Assembly (NCBI RefSeq): GCF_042854845.1
Contig: NZ_AP031498.1
Span: 310,001 to 374,000, forward strand
Origin: Maricurvus nonylphenolicus
GTDB lineage: Bacteria; Pseudomonadota; Gammaproteobacteria; Pseudomonadales; Cellvibrionaceae
Direction of reading: 5' to 3'
Length of the DNA stretch: 64,000 nt
In this document: piece after piece, positions 27,397 through 36,451 of the stretch
Layout of the letters: every line of letters begins with the position of its first letter
How positions within the stretch are numbered: the stretch's first letter is position 1
The notes under the pieces: generated by a model
What the model was told of the DNA's origin: nothing
What the model saw: the letters and a program-made list of their open reading frames with translations, nothing else
Databases searched by the model: none
Made by a program: the position numbers and the translations under genes

Positions 27397-27448
27397 AATA
27401 TTTCTCCGTACTCTCGGTATACTCTTTTTAAGAAATTATTGGGTTTTA

Positions 27449-28726
27449 TTAATCGATATGGTTTTCTTTAAACCACTCACTGATATAGCTGGCGGCTTTC
27501 AAGTTAAGAATGTTGTTCTCGCCATCCTCAATCATGGAAGCGCGGGCATCGCGCATTAGCTTTTCAACCGGATACTCGCGCGTGAGCCCATTGCCGCCAA
27601 AAAGCTGTACGGCCTCTGAGGCCACTTCGAAACAACTGCGGGTTACAAACGTTTTTGCCGTAATTGAAGCCACTAAATGCGGGTCGGGAGCCAGATAATT
27701 AAAATTGGCTACACGGCGAGCCATGGCGCGGCAGGCTTCGACTTTTTGCCACTGATCAAACAAACGCAGTTTTACGGATTGATGCTCTATAATCGGACAA
27801 CCACCTTGTTTGCGTTCATGGACATACGCCAAACTGTGCTCATAGGCGGCACGTGCCAAGCCGGTGAAGGTGAAACCCATTTCCATGTTGGCAAAGGTCA
27901 GTACGCCAAAGAAATCAGCGGCCAGTTTGGCATCATCGGCAACGATATTTTTTTTGGGCACGCGTACATCATCAAAAAAGACTTCGCCTTGGGGTAGAGG
28001 GCGCTGGCCGACTTTATCCAGTGGTTTGCCTTTGGAGACCCCGTCTTGTTCCAGATCGATTAGAACTGCGATGTGGTTGAGTGAACCGTCTGCTTTATAT
28101 AAACCTTCGCCGTAATCACAGGGAATATAGGCCAGGGCGGTTTGTGCAATAGGCGCACCGCTGACCCAGGCGGATGATTGGCCACTAACCACAACGTGGT
28201 TGCCTTCAATGTGAGCACTTAAATTCCCTTTGTTTTGTTTGGCTCCAGTGGCGAGTTCTCGACCATCAAGATCAACGACTTCGCTGCCGCGGTCAGGTTG
28301 GGTGGCAAGCCAGCAGCCAATACGGCTGCCAAAAATTTCAATCAGTTCAGGGTCGCCTGTGCCGTGGGCAACAAACGCAGGGAAAGAAGTGGCTACAGAT
28401 AGAATGGCCAGGCCGGCATCGCCCCATCCCAGCTCTTCAAATATCAACGGAATAATGCGTGCTTTTTGCTCTTTATCCATGGAGGCCATGGTTTCCAGGT
28501 CAATAATGCCGCTGGCTTGGACTTGTTCCAGATAGTCATACAGCGGGGAGCCTGGAGCGATGACCTCTTCCGCTGACATCTTGTCTAGCTTCTCGGCAAT
28601 AGGACGCATGACTTCGGCCGCAAAGCGGTGGGTCACTTCCTGAATGGCTTGTTCTTCTTCCGTTAAACCGGCATCCAAACCGGAAATTCCAAGCTGCAGC
28701 GCTGGAATCTGATCAATTTTAAACAT
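27449..28726 (-). CDS. Acyl-CoA dehydrogenase
   Basis: 425 residues. Follows the three-domain family plan: N-terminal helices (EEEQAIQEVTHRFAAEVMRP), a middle beta domain (VSGQSSAWVSGAP, KVGQRPLPQGEVFFDDVRVP) and a C-terminal helical bundle (HERKQGGCPIIEHQSVKLRL, VQLFGGNGLTREYPVEKLMRDAR). FAD-dependent alpha,beta-desaturation of an acyl-CoA is expected. First gene of a four-gene operon. The TCACCC palindrome begins 81 nt upstream of the start. Confidence 0.9.
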   Translation of the reverse strand: MFKIDQIPALQLGISGLDAGLTEEEQAIQEVTHRFAAEVMRPIAEKLDKMSAEEVIAPGSPLYDYLEQVQASGIIDLETMASMDKEQKARIIPLIFEELGWGDAGLAILSVATSFPAFVAHGTGDPELIEIFGSRIGCWLATQPDRGSEVVDLDGRELATGAKQNKGNLSAHIEGNHVVVSGQSSAWVSGAPIAQTALAYIPCDYGEGLYKADGSLNHIAVLIDLEQDGVSKGKPLDKVGQRPLPQGEVFFDDVRVPKKNIVADDAKLAADFFGVLTFANMEMGFTFTGLARAAYEHSLAYVHERKQGGCPIIEHQSVKLRLFDQWQKVEACRAMARRVANFNYLAPDPHLVASITAKTFVTRSCFEVASEAVQLFGGNGLTREYPVEKLMRDARASMIEDGENNILNLKAASYISEWFKENHID

Positions 28727-28795
28727 TGGGTTTTCCCCCTTGTGTCGCTCTCAATTTCAATCTTGATGTTATGGTTCCATGCTAGAGGTGATAGC

Positions 28796-28822
28796 GGGTG
28801 AGAACGTCACCCGGAGGGGTGA
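28796..28822. promoter_or_regulatory. TCACCC-N4-GGGTGA operator of the acyl-CoA operon
   Basis: 28807-28822 is an exact TCACCC-GGAG-GGGTGA. A further half-site GGGTGA lies at 28796-28801, 5 nt away in inverted order. The full site begins 81 nt upstream of the acyl-CoA dehydrogenase ATG, the same distance as the site at 31688 from the MalT-like gene. Confidence 0.65.
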
Positions 28823-28922
28823 AAAATGGCCAGAGCAGAGGGGGAGTGTGTAAGTGGCTGGACTTGTTAAGTTATTGAGTTATAACGGATAGCGTTATTT
28901 AAGCCTGCATGATGGTTTTGGC

Positions 28923-31607
28923 TTAGTGATGTTTATTTAGGCGACCTATGGCTTGGGTGCGGCTAGTGACATTGAGCTTGGCATAAATCGACTTTAGGTG
29001 GCTTTTTACCGTGTTAACAGAGACAAACAGATTTTCAGCAATAGCTTTGTTACTCATCCCCTGTTTTAGGCAGTTGGCGACCTTGAGCTCAGCTTTGCTT
29101 AAAGGTTCTTGGGGTTGGTGATCTTCGGGGGTTGGTTTATAGCCTGCCAGCAGTGTAGCCATTCTTTCTCGCAGGATAGGGGATGGCGAGGTGAGGCGAA
29201 TATCATCATAGAGGCTGCCAAGCGTGTCGAATCGGCTGCGTAATAACTGATTGCAGCAGCAGTGGCTATCGGTAAGTAAGGCCTGCTCTAGCATCAGTTT
29301 GGCTTTATCGTCATTGCCAGCTTGTCGATAGCCCTCGGCCAGCGTGAGCATAAAGTCAATTTGTTGAAAGCGGAAGTTGGCTTCTTCCAAGTGACGAATC
29401 GTTTTCTTTAATTTAACGGCAAGTTGGGCATAGTCCTTGCGGCCCAGCAGTGCACAGGCGTCACCGTAATCCATATAGACAATGATGGATGCGAGGTCTT
29501 TCTGTTCAAGGGGGTGAAGTTTTTGGCGCTTATCGAGGGTGAATTTAACGGTGTTGTTATCGCCGATAAGCTGTGCCAGGCGAATCAGTTCACCGGAAAT
29601 AAATCCCTGTACAATAGGTGTCTTACGTTTCTCTGCCAGCTGCAGTAGGTCACGCAATTGCTGTATGGCTTCGGTGGTTTCGCCGAGGTCGAAATAGACC
29701 CGACTTTGTATCACGGCTATCCATCCAAGTACTGCTGAGTCAGCCAGGGATTTCATTGCCGTTCTGGATGTCTCAAACAGTTTTTTTGCTCGTTGAAGAT
29801 CACCATTAAGATAGGCAATGATCGCATCGATCGCCTGTGTGAAATGCTGTATTTGTTGGGAGGGGCTGTTGAGTTCTGCCAGCCATTGGCAAAGGCTTTG
29901 AAACTCACGATTAATATTGGTGGGATCGGCGAGTGTTAAATAGCACATTAACAAAGTGATGCGAGCATAAAAAGCGCTGTAAGTTTCACTGGTTTCAGTG
30001 GGGCTAAGATGACACTGTCTGGCGTAGTTGATGGCGGTTTGTATGTCGCCGAGGTGGTAATAGCATATAGCCAAATCAACCTGAACCGTATTGCGTAAAA
30101 AGGCGGGTTCACTGGGTAGTTTATCTAAGATGGGTAAGGCTTTTTCAATGGCTTTATTGTAACGCTCTTGGAAGACATCGCGAGTGATTTCAATTGCGCG
30201 TAGATTGTCATGGCTAAAATTCGTAATCGGTTGCTGAGTGAAGAGTTCTCGAAATTCTTCCAGTACCAGGTCGCACAGAGATACGTCGTTGACAAGCAAG
30301 TGATGCCAGGCTTGTTGTAATAAAAGTTGAGGTTGGCTGCGGACAACGCCTTCAGGAAGGCGCCGAATCAAGCTAAGGAAACTGTAGATTTCACCCTTGC
30401 CAATAATGTCATTGCCATATAGAGAAAGCTGCTCAAGAGCCTGTTCATGTTGTTGATTGCTAATCAACAGATCGATGGATTCTGCATATAGCTGATGACT
30501 GGAAAACCATTGACTGGCTTGCTGATAAAGATCTTCGCGTTCACTGTGTTCTAGCTGTTGCACTTCTTGCAGTAAAAAGTCTCGTAATAGAGGGTGGATT
30601 TTGAACCAGTACCCCTGGCTATCCAAATTTTGGATAAGAAGTCCCAGCCCTGGAAGTTGGCGTATTTTTTGAGTCAGTCTATCGTCACCGGTGATGGCAC
30701 TGACTAAATTATGGTTTAGCCTGGGGCATAGGGATATGTTGCGGAGCGCTTTACGCAATGTGCTGTCTACAGAGCTGAGCACTTCTTCTTTGAGATAATT
30801 CGCAATATCTTGACTGCTGCCTTTCAGTTGATTTGCGGTAATTTGACTGTGGCTGGATTGGCGAGTGATTTCAATCGCCATATTAAAAAGGGCTGGCCAG
30901 CCGCTGGTTTTGTGAAGAAGTTGCTGCAGCTCATCGTCAGACAATTGACCTGTGGCAGTTTGGGGTGAAAGCTGCTTGGCTTCGTTCAGTGAGAATTGAA
31001 GTTCCTCGGCCGTTACTTGATGTAATCGCCCCTGTGATTTGATTTTAGCGGTGGCGAACGCGGGTTCTATGCGACTTCCACTGATCAGAATAAATTTATT
31101 GTTGGTGTGTTTGGCTAATGCTGCCAGCTCTTGAATAGTTTCTTCGCTGTGCAGTTCGTGGGTGTCATCGAGAATAAGTGCGGTGGGTGAAGCTTGGTGG
31201 TGCAAGTGTTCGCTCAGTGAGGCTGCAAATTGACTAGCACTCGCTTGGCGAGGATTGGACAGGCGTTCTTCGGCAAAGTCGTTTAACTCAATACCGGCAT
31301 GCTTGAGAGAGGCCAAGATGTACAGCCTCAATATATGGGCACTGCTATCGCTGGCATCTAGATGTAGCCAAGCGGCATGCCAGTGTTGAGCTAGGAGATG
31401 CTCGCTAATCTCCCCCAGGACGGTAGTTTTGCCATAGCCTGCCGGAGCAGTAACCAGAAAAACCTGACGCCCTAGCTTGATGCCTTGGTCAAAGCGGCTC
31501 ATGACATACTGGCGACGGACCCAGCCCTGCGGTGGCTGCGGCGCAAGCAGCTTAATGGTGGCCATTGGGTGCTGGGCTGCGAGGTTGTCGGTCACAAGGG
31601 CAGGCAT
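28923..31607 (-). CDS. MalT-like LuxR family ATP-dependent regulator
   Basis: 894 residues, the MalT size class. Walker A in APAGYGKTT (about residues 54-62); Walker B near ALILDDTHEL; then a long TPR-like helical sensor region (about 380-800). The C-terminal LuxR HTH (about 836-892) reads LSKAELKVANCLKQGMSNKA, then VSVNTVKSHLKSIYAKLNV. MalT-type STAND proteins bind an inducer, multimerise with ATP and activate transcription. It sits directly upstream of the acyl-CoA operon on the same strand, and its own promoter carries the shared TCACCC palindrome. It is the best candidate for the regulator of that motif. Confidence 0.9.
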   Translation of the reverse strand: MPALVTDNLAAQHPMATIKLLAPQPPQGWVRRQYVMSRFDQGIKLGRQVFLVTAPAGYGKTTVLGEISEHLLAQHWHAAWLHLDASDSSAHILRLYILASLKHAGIELNDFAEERLSNPRQASASQFAASLSEHLHHQASPTALILDDTHELHSEETIQELAALAKHTNNKFILISGSRIEPAFATAKIKSQGRLHQVTAEELQFSLNEAKQLSPQTATGQLSDDELQQLLHKTSGWPALFNMAIEITRQSSHSQITANQLKGSSQDIANYLKEEVLSSVDSTLRKALRNISLCPRLNHNLVSAITGDDRLTQKIRQLPGLGLLIQNLDSQGYWFKIHPLLRDFLLQEVQQLEHSEREDLYQQASQWFSSHQLYAESIDLLISNQQHEQALEQLSLYGNDIIGKGEIYSFLSLIRRLPEGVVRSQPQLLLQQAWHHLLVNDVSLCDLVLEEFRELFTQQPITNFSHDNLRAIEITRDVFQERYNKAIEKALPILDKLPSEPAFLRNTVQVDLAICYYHLGDIQTAINYARQCHLSPTETSETYSAFYARITLLMCYLTLADPTNINREFQSLCQWLAELNSPSQQIQHFTQAIDAIIAYLNGDLQRAKKLFETSRTAMKSLADSAVLGWIAVIQSRVYFDLGETTEAIQQLRDLLQLAEKRKTPIVQGFISGELIRLAQLIGDNNTVKFTLDKRQKLHPLEQKDLASIIVYMDYGDACALLGRKDYAQLAVKLKKTIRHLEEANFRFQQIDFMLTLAEGYRQAGNDDKAKLMLEQALLTDSHCCCNQLLRSRFDTLGSLYDDIRLTSPSPILRERMATLLAGYKPTPEDHQPQEPLSKAELKVANCLKQGMSNKAIAENLFVSVNTVKSHLKSIYAKLNVTSRTQAIGRLNKHH

Positions 31608-31687
31608 AGGTTGAGTTTCCGAGCTGCTATTAAACTAACGATAATAAAGGTAAATATGGAGGCTAAAGCTTGCTTTGGCAAAAGGTC

Positions 31688-31703
31688 TCACCCATTTGGG
31701 TGA
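31688..31703. promoter_or_regulatory. TCACCC-N4-GGGTGA operator of the MalT-like gene
   Basis: Exact TCACCC-ATTT-GGGTGA, beginning 81 nt upstream of the regulator's ATG. TATTAT about 43 nt further on could be its -10. It suggests autoregulation, or control by another protein. Confidence 0.6.
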
Positions 31704-31830
31704 ATATGAAAGTTTGTAAGTGCTTACAGTGTGTGGGCTTATGCTCTGCCATCTTTATATGCTGAGTTTCGTCACAGCCCTTGGGCTATGGTAAACTGCC
31801 CGCCAATTTCACCAGCTGAGGCTGAGTCCC

Positions 31831-32304
31831 ATGCATTGTCCCTTTTGCAGTGCTGAAGATACCAAGGTGATTGACTCGCGTTTGGTATCGGAAGGCGATC
31901 AAGTACGCCGCCGTCGCGAATGTTTGTCCTGTCATGAACGTTTCACTACCTATGAGGTAGCAGAGTTACTGATGCCGCGTATCATCAAACAGGATGGCTC
32001 TCGCGAGCCTTTTGATGAGGAAAAAATGCGTGCCGGTTTCCTTCGCGCTCTGGAAAAGCGCCCGGTCAGTATTGAAGCTATAGAGTCTTCCATTGCGCAG
32101 ATCAAGCATGCCCTGCAGGCCACCGGTGAGCGTGAAATCGACTCGCTGAGTGTGGGCGAAAGGGTGATGGAGCAGCTGCGCTTGCTCGATGAAGTGGCTT
32201 ATATCCGCTTTGCCTCGGTGTATCGCCGTTTTCAGGATCTCAACGAATTCCGCGAAGAAATCGATCGCCTGGAGCGCCGCCCCACGCCAAAAAGCCTGGT
32301 GTAA
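31831..32304 (+). CDS. nrdR: Transcriptional repressor NrdR
   Basis: 157 residues, the standard length. Zinc-ribbon cysteines at 3, 6, 31 and 34 (HCPFC, ECLSC), then an ATP-cone domain (LMPRIIKQDGSREPFDEEKM). NrdR senses ATP/dATP and represses ribonucleotide reductase operons. Its place before ribD is typical of gammaproteobacteria. Confidence 0.96.
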   Translation: MHCPFCSAEDTKVIDSRLVSEGDQVRRRRECLSCHERFTTYEVAELLMPRIIKQDGSREPFDEEKMRAGFLRALEKRPVSIEAIESSIAQIKHALQATGEREIDSLSVGERVMEQLRLLDEVAYIRFASVYRRFQDLNEFREEIDRLERRPTPKSLV

Positions 32305-32358
32305 TCCGCTAGGCTTTATTCATAGTTCACCCTTTATTCCCAGATTTATTTCTTACGT

Positions 32359-33486
32359 ATGACGATATCCACAGCAGACCGCGGCTTTATGGCGCGGGCC
32401 ATTGGTTTGGCCAAGAAAGGCCTGTACAGCACCATGCCCAATCCCAGAGTGGGTTGCATCCTCGTGCAGGGCGATGACGTGGTCGGTGAGGGCTGGCATG
32501 TGCGTGCTGGCGAAGGCCATGCTGAAGTCAATGCGCTTGCCGATGCCGGTGACAAGGCCAAGGGTGCTACAGCGTATGTCAGCCTTGAGCCCTGCAGTCA
32601 TACCGGTAAGACGGGCCCCTGTTGTGAGGCCCTGGCTGCAGCCGGTGTAAGCCGGGTGGTGTTTGGTATGGAAGACCCCAATCCACAGGTGGCGGGTCGT
32701 GGGGTGCAGTATTTACGCGATCAAGGGGTTGAAGTTGATGGCCCGGTCTTGGAAATGGATGCCTATTACCTCAACCCCGGCTTTATCAAGCGTATGGAAT
32801 CCGGCGTGCCGCTGGTGCGCTGCAAGTTGGCCATGAGTGTCGATGGCCGAACGGCCATGGCCAGTGGCGAGAGCAAGTGGGTCACCGGTCCCCGCGCTAG
32901 AGCCGATGTCCAGGCGCTGCGAGCGCGAAGCTGTGCGGTGATCACCGGGATTGGCTCCATTAATCATGATGATTCGTCACTGACCGTGCGCGAAAACGAG
33001 TTATTGCTGGAAAATGCCGTGCTTGCGGCCGAAAAACAGCCATTACGGGTGGTTTTAGACTCAAATCAACAGCTCAAGCCCACGGCAAAGGTGTTACAAT
33101 CGCCCGCCCCCGTGCTGGTGGTCTCTGTTCAGGCGGAGCCTAACCCCGAATTGCTGGGGGCAGATGGCCAAATGGTAGAGCAAATTTGCCTGCCTGGCCG
33201 TGATGGTCGTATCGATTTACGGGCCTTGGTGCGCGAGCTGGGACAGCGACAGTGCAACGAGGTGTTGGTAGAAGCCGGTTCCACCTTGTCCGGCGCATTC
33301 TTGCGTCAGGGACTGCTCGATGAGCTGGTGGTATATATGGCTCCCAAGCTGCTGGGTAGCAGCGCCCGCCCATTGTTTGACTTGCCGATGGACTCCATGG
33401 GTGAGCAAATGCCGCTGGAAATCAAGGATGTGCGCCAGGTTGGCGGTGATTGGCGATTTACATTGATTCCTGACCCCGAAGGCTAG
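32359..33486 (+). CDS. ribD: Bifunctional riboflavin biosynthesis deaminase/reductase RibD
   Basis: 375 residues. The N-terminal deaminase domain has zinc ligands H54 and catalytic E56 (HAEVNA), plus C79 and C88 (EPCSHTGKTGPCC). The C-terminal reductase domain (about 150-370) has SVDGRTAMASGESKWVTG. It performs steps two and three of riboflavin synthesis from the GTP side. 37 nt before ribE. Confidence 0.95.
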   Translation: MTISTADRGFMARAIGLAKKGLYSTMPNPRVGCILVQGDDVVGEGWHVRAGEGHAEVNALADAGDKAKGATAYVSLEPCSHTGKTGPCCEALAAAGVSRVVFGMEDPNPQVAGRGVQYLRDQGVEVDGPVLEMDAYYLNPGFIKRMESGVPLVRCKLAMSVDGRTAMASGESKWVTGPRARADVQALRARSCAVITGIGSINHDDSSLTVRENELLLENAVLAAEKQPLRVVLDSNQQLKPTAKVLQSPAPVLVVSVQAEPNPELLGADGQMVEQICLPGRDGRIDLRALVRELGQRQCNEVLVEAGSTLSGAFLRQGLLDELVVYMAPKLLGSSARPLFDLPMDSMGEQMPLEIKDVRQVGGDWRFTLIPDPEG

Positions 33487-33522
33487 GGTAGAGACTAGGG
33501 TAAAGGAGAGGTAGAAAGCACT

Positions 33523-34191
33523 ATGTTTACAGGCATTATTGAAGCGGTTGGCGAGATTGTCGCTGCCGAGCCCAAGGGCGGAGACCTGCGTCTGCGCATT
33601 AAATCCAACGGTCTGGATTTGGGCGATGTGCAACTGGGTGATTCCATCGCCACTAACGGTGTGTGTTTGACCGTGGTCGAGCTGCCGGGTGATGGCTACT
33701 GGGCCGATGTCTCGGTAGAAACCATGGATTTCACCACCGTCAGCAAATGGCAGGTGGGCGATAAGGTCAATCTGGAAAAAGCCCTGACGCCGCAAACCCG
33801 CTTGGGTGGCCATATGGTTAGCGGCCATGTCGATGGCGTGGGTGAAGTGGTTAGCCGCAGTCCGGATGGTCGTTCCGAGCGTTTCCGCTTGCGTGCCCCG
33901 AAAGAGCTGGCCAAGTATATCGCCCACAAGGGCTCGATTACGATTGATGGCACCAGCCTGACGGTAAACGCCGTCGATGGCGATGAATTTGAGCTAAATA
34001 TTGTACCGCACACCATTGAAAAGACGGTGATCGGTACCTATAAAGCAGGCAGTCGTGTCAATTTGGAAGTGGATGTGATCGCCCGCTACCTGGAGCGGCT
34101 ATTATTAGGTGATAAAGCCGCCGAGAGCGGTGGTCAGGACTCCGGTATTAGCCTGGAGTTTTTGGCCGAAAACGGTTTTACCCGTAAGTAA
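33523..34191 (+). CDS. ribE: Riboflavin synthase alpha subunit
   Basis: 222 residues. Two lumazine-binding repeats: the first starts MFTGIIEAVG and contains SVETM; the second starts LGGHMVSGHVDGVGEV. It joins two 6,7-dimethyl-8-ribityllumazine molecules into riboflavin. AAAGGAGAGG precedes the ATG. Confidence 0.95.
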   Translation: MFTGIIEAVGEIVAAEPKGGDLRLRIKSNGLDLGDVQLGDSIATNGVCLTVVELPGDGYWADVSVETMDFTTVSKWQVGDKVNLEKALTPQTRLGGHMVSGHVDGVGEVVSRSPDGRSERFRLRAPKELAKYIAHKGSITIDGTSLTVNAVDGDEFELNIVPHTIEKTVIGTYKAGSRVNLEVDVIARYLERLLLGDKAAESGGQDSGISLEFLAENGFTRK

Positions 34192-34266
34192 GTCGCTATA
34201 ACCCACGATTGAACGAACACTGATAGAAAGACGGGTCTTTAAGACCGGTTAAGAAGGCAAACAGGT

Positions 34267-35400
34267 ATGGAACTCAACACAGTAGAAGAACTGATCGACG
34301 ATATTCGCCAGGGCAAGATGGTTATCCTGATGGATGACGAAGATCGTGAGAACGAAGGCGATCTGGTGATTGCTGCCGAGCAGGTGCGTGCCGAAGACAT
34401 TAACTTTATGGCTACCCATGCCCGCGGTTTGATTTGCTTAACCCTCTCTGAAGAGCGTTGCCGCCTGTTGGACCTGCCGCTGATGGTGAACGACAACCGC
34501 GCTCAGCACACCACCAACTTCACAGTCTCTATTGAGGCTGCTGAAGGTGTAACTACCGGTATTTCTGCTGCTGACCGCGCCCGTACCGTTCGCGCTGCCG
34601 TTGCCTCCGATGCCAAGGCCACTGACATTGTTCAGCCTGGCCATATCTTCCCGCTGATGGCTCAGCCCGGTGGTGTTTTGAGCCGCGCTGGCCACACCGA
34701 AGCCGGTTGTGATCTGGCTCGTCTGGCGGGCTTTGGTCCGGCCGCAGCTATTGTTGAGATCATGAACGAAGACGGCACCATGGCCCGTCGTCCGGATCTG
34801 GAAAAGTTTGCCAAAGAGCACAATCTGAAAATCGGTACTATCGCCGATTTAATCCACTACCGTTCTATTAACGAAAAAACCGTTGAGTGTGTAAATGAGC
34901 GCACTGTGGATACCGAGTTCGGTGAGTTCCAGCTGCGTACCTATTTGGATAAAGCCCGTCAGGAGCGTCACTTCGCCCTGATTAAAGGCGATGTGCGCAC
35001 TGATGATCCGGCACTGGTTCGCGTACACGTGGGTAGCACGGCGCGCGATGTATTAACCATCCAGCGTGAAGTGGACAAAACCTACACCCCATGGACTTTC
35101 CATCGTGCTATGAAAGCGGTTGCTGATGAAGGTCGCGGAGCCTTGGTGATGATCTGTCACACCGAAAGCAGTCACGATATTGAAGAGAGCATCGACTGGA
35201 TGCTGTCTGGCAAGCAGCCACGTCCAAGCCAGGACCTGGTGTACAAGCAAGTGGGCACCGGATCGCAAATCCTGTGTGATCTGGGTGTGAAGAAAATGCG
35301 TTTGCTGAGCGCACCTTTCCGCTTTAGCGCTATCTCCGGTTTTGATCTGGAAGTGGTGGAGTACCTCGATACCGACGGCAAGCGTATCGATGTCGAGTAA
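34267..35400 (+). CDS. ribB: 3,4-dihydroxy-2-butanone 4-phosphate synthase with degenerate GTP cyclohydrolase II domain (RibBX type)
   Basis: 377 residues. The N-terminal RibB domain (about 1-205) has the catalytic acidic loop DDEDRENEGDLV and RAGHTEAGCDLARLAGF. The C-terminal domain aligns with RibA, but the zinc-binding pattern CxxxxxxxxxxCxC seen in the separate RibA at 38756 is absent (VHVGSTARDVLTI there). The second half is therefore probably not a GTP cyclohydrolase. Such proteins are known as RibBX. It supplies the four-carbon unit for RibH. Confidence 0.92.
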   Translation: MELNTVEELIDDIRQGKMVILMDDEDRENEGDLVIAAEQVRAEDINFMATHARGLICLTLSEERCRLLDLPLMVNDNRAQHTTNFTVSIEAAEGVTTGISAADRARTVRAAVASDAKATDIVQPGHIFPLMAQPGGVLSRAGHTEAGCDLARLAGFGPAAAIVEIMNEDGTMARRPDLEKFAKEHNLKIGTIADLIHYRSINEKTVECVNERTVDTEFGEFQLRTYLDKARQERHFALIKGDVRTDDPALVRVHVGSTARDVLTIQREVDKTYTPWTFHRAMKAVADEGRGALVMICHTESSHDIEESIDWMLSGKQPRPSQDLVYKQVGTGSQILCDLGVKKMRLLSAPFRFSAISGFDLEVVEYLDTDGKRIDVE

Positions 35401-35444
35401 GAACAGTTAACAAAATTATCGACGAGTGAAAACAGGAAAAACTC

Positions 35445-35915
35445 ATGAGCCAAATTAATGTTGTTGAAGGTGATTTCCGCGGTTGTAAAGGTAAGTACGC
35501 GTTAATCGTAAGCCGTTGGAACAGCTTTGTTGTAGAAAGCCTGAAAGAAGGTGCCCTGGATACCCTGCGTCGTCACGGTATCGATGACGAAGACATCACC
35601 ATCTACTACGCGCCAGGTGCTTTTGAATTCCCACTGGTTGCCCAGAAGCTGGCCGCCAAAGGTGAGTTCGATGCGATTATTGCTCTGGGTGCTGTGATTC
35701 GCGGTGGTACACCACACTTTGAGTATGTGTCTGGCGAATGTACTAAAGGTCTGGCTCAGGTATCTCTGAATGCTGGCGTGCCTGTGACCTTTGGTGTCCT
35801 GACTGTTGATTCCATCGAGCAGGCTATTGAGCGTTCCGGCACCAAGGCTGGTAACAAAGGTGAAGAAGCCGCGACCACTGCGTTGGAAATGGTTTCTCTG
35901 CTGGGCAAAGTATAA
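35445..35915 (+). CDS. ribH: 6,7-dimethyl-8-ribityllumazine synthase
   Basis: 156 residues, typical. IALGAVIRGGTPHFEYVSGE is the family signature with the catalytic His. It forms lumazine from the RibB product and the RibD-derived pyrimidine. Followed by a hairpin (35933-35950) before nusB. Confidence 0.95.
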   Translation: MSQINVVEGDFRGCKGKYALIVSRWNSFVVESLKEGALDTLRRHGIDDEDITIYYAPGAFEFPLVAQKLAAKGEFDAIIALGAVIRGGTPHFEYVSGECTKGLAQVSLNAGVPVTFGVLTVDSIEQAIERSGTKAGNKGEEAATTALEMVSLLGKV

Positions 35916-35932
35916 CTTTAAGTAAAACTGTT

Positions 35933-35950
35933 GCTCCCGATAGTGGGAGC
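35933..35950 (+). terminator. Hairpin between ribH and nusB
   Basis: GCTCCC (35933-35938) pairs with GGGAGC (35945-35950) around a 6-nt loop. No T run follows, so it is more likely an RNA-processing or attenuating structure than a full terminator. Confidence 0.35.
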
Positions 35951-35986
35951 GACAAAAGCGTTTAGATACACAATCGGATTATTTTA

Positions 35987-36427
35987 ATGTCAGTATCCCC
36001 TGCGGCACGTCGCAAAGCGCGACACTATGCCATGCAAGCTTTATATCAATGGCAGATGACCGGTGCAGCGATTAATCAAATCGAAACCGAGTTTCATACC
36101 GACAATGATATGAGCAAAGTTGATGTCGCTTACTTTCGTGAGCTGGTGCACGGTGTACCCAAACATCTAACGGAGCTGGAAGAAGGTTTTACCGCTTATC
36201 TACAGGGTCGTGAATTGCAGGAACTGGATCCGATTACGTTGGCGCTGTTGCGTTTGGCTACCTATGAGTTCAAACACCGTTTGGATGTGCCTTACAAGGT
36301 AGTGATTAACGAGGCGGTAGCGTTGGCGAAAAAATTTGGCGCGGCAGACAGCCACAAGTTTATTAATGGTGTGCTGGATCGCGCTGCTGCAGAACTTCGT
36401 GCAGTGGAAGTTAAGGCTAACAAATAG
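35987..36427 (+). CDS. nusB: Transcription antitermination factor NusB
   Basis: 146 residues. Starts with the family pattern ARRKARHYAMQALYQWQMTG and ends with KFGAADSHKFINGVLD. It binds boxA RNA with NusE in rRNA antitermination. Its place after ribH is conserved. Confidence 0.95.
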   Translation: MSVSPAARRKARHYAMQALYQWQMTGAAINQIETEFHTDNDMSKVDVAYFRELVHGVPKHLTELEEGFTAYLQGRELQELDPITLALLRLATYEFKHRLDVPYKVVINEAVALAKKFGAADSHKFINGVLDRAAAELRAVEVKANK

Positions 36428-36451
36428 CGGTTATGTGAAAGGGATATCACG

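Noticed and set aside
33217..33927. 236-residue minus-strand frame
   Set aside because: Antisense to ribD/ribE, caused by codon bias.
34192..34266. FMN riboswitch before ribB
   Set aside because: Gap of 75 nt, too short, and no conserved RFN elements were seen; the same holds before ribA.
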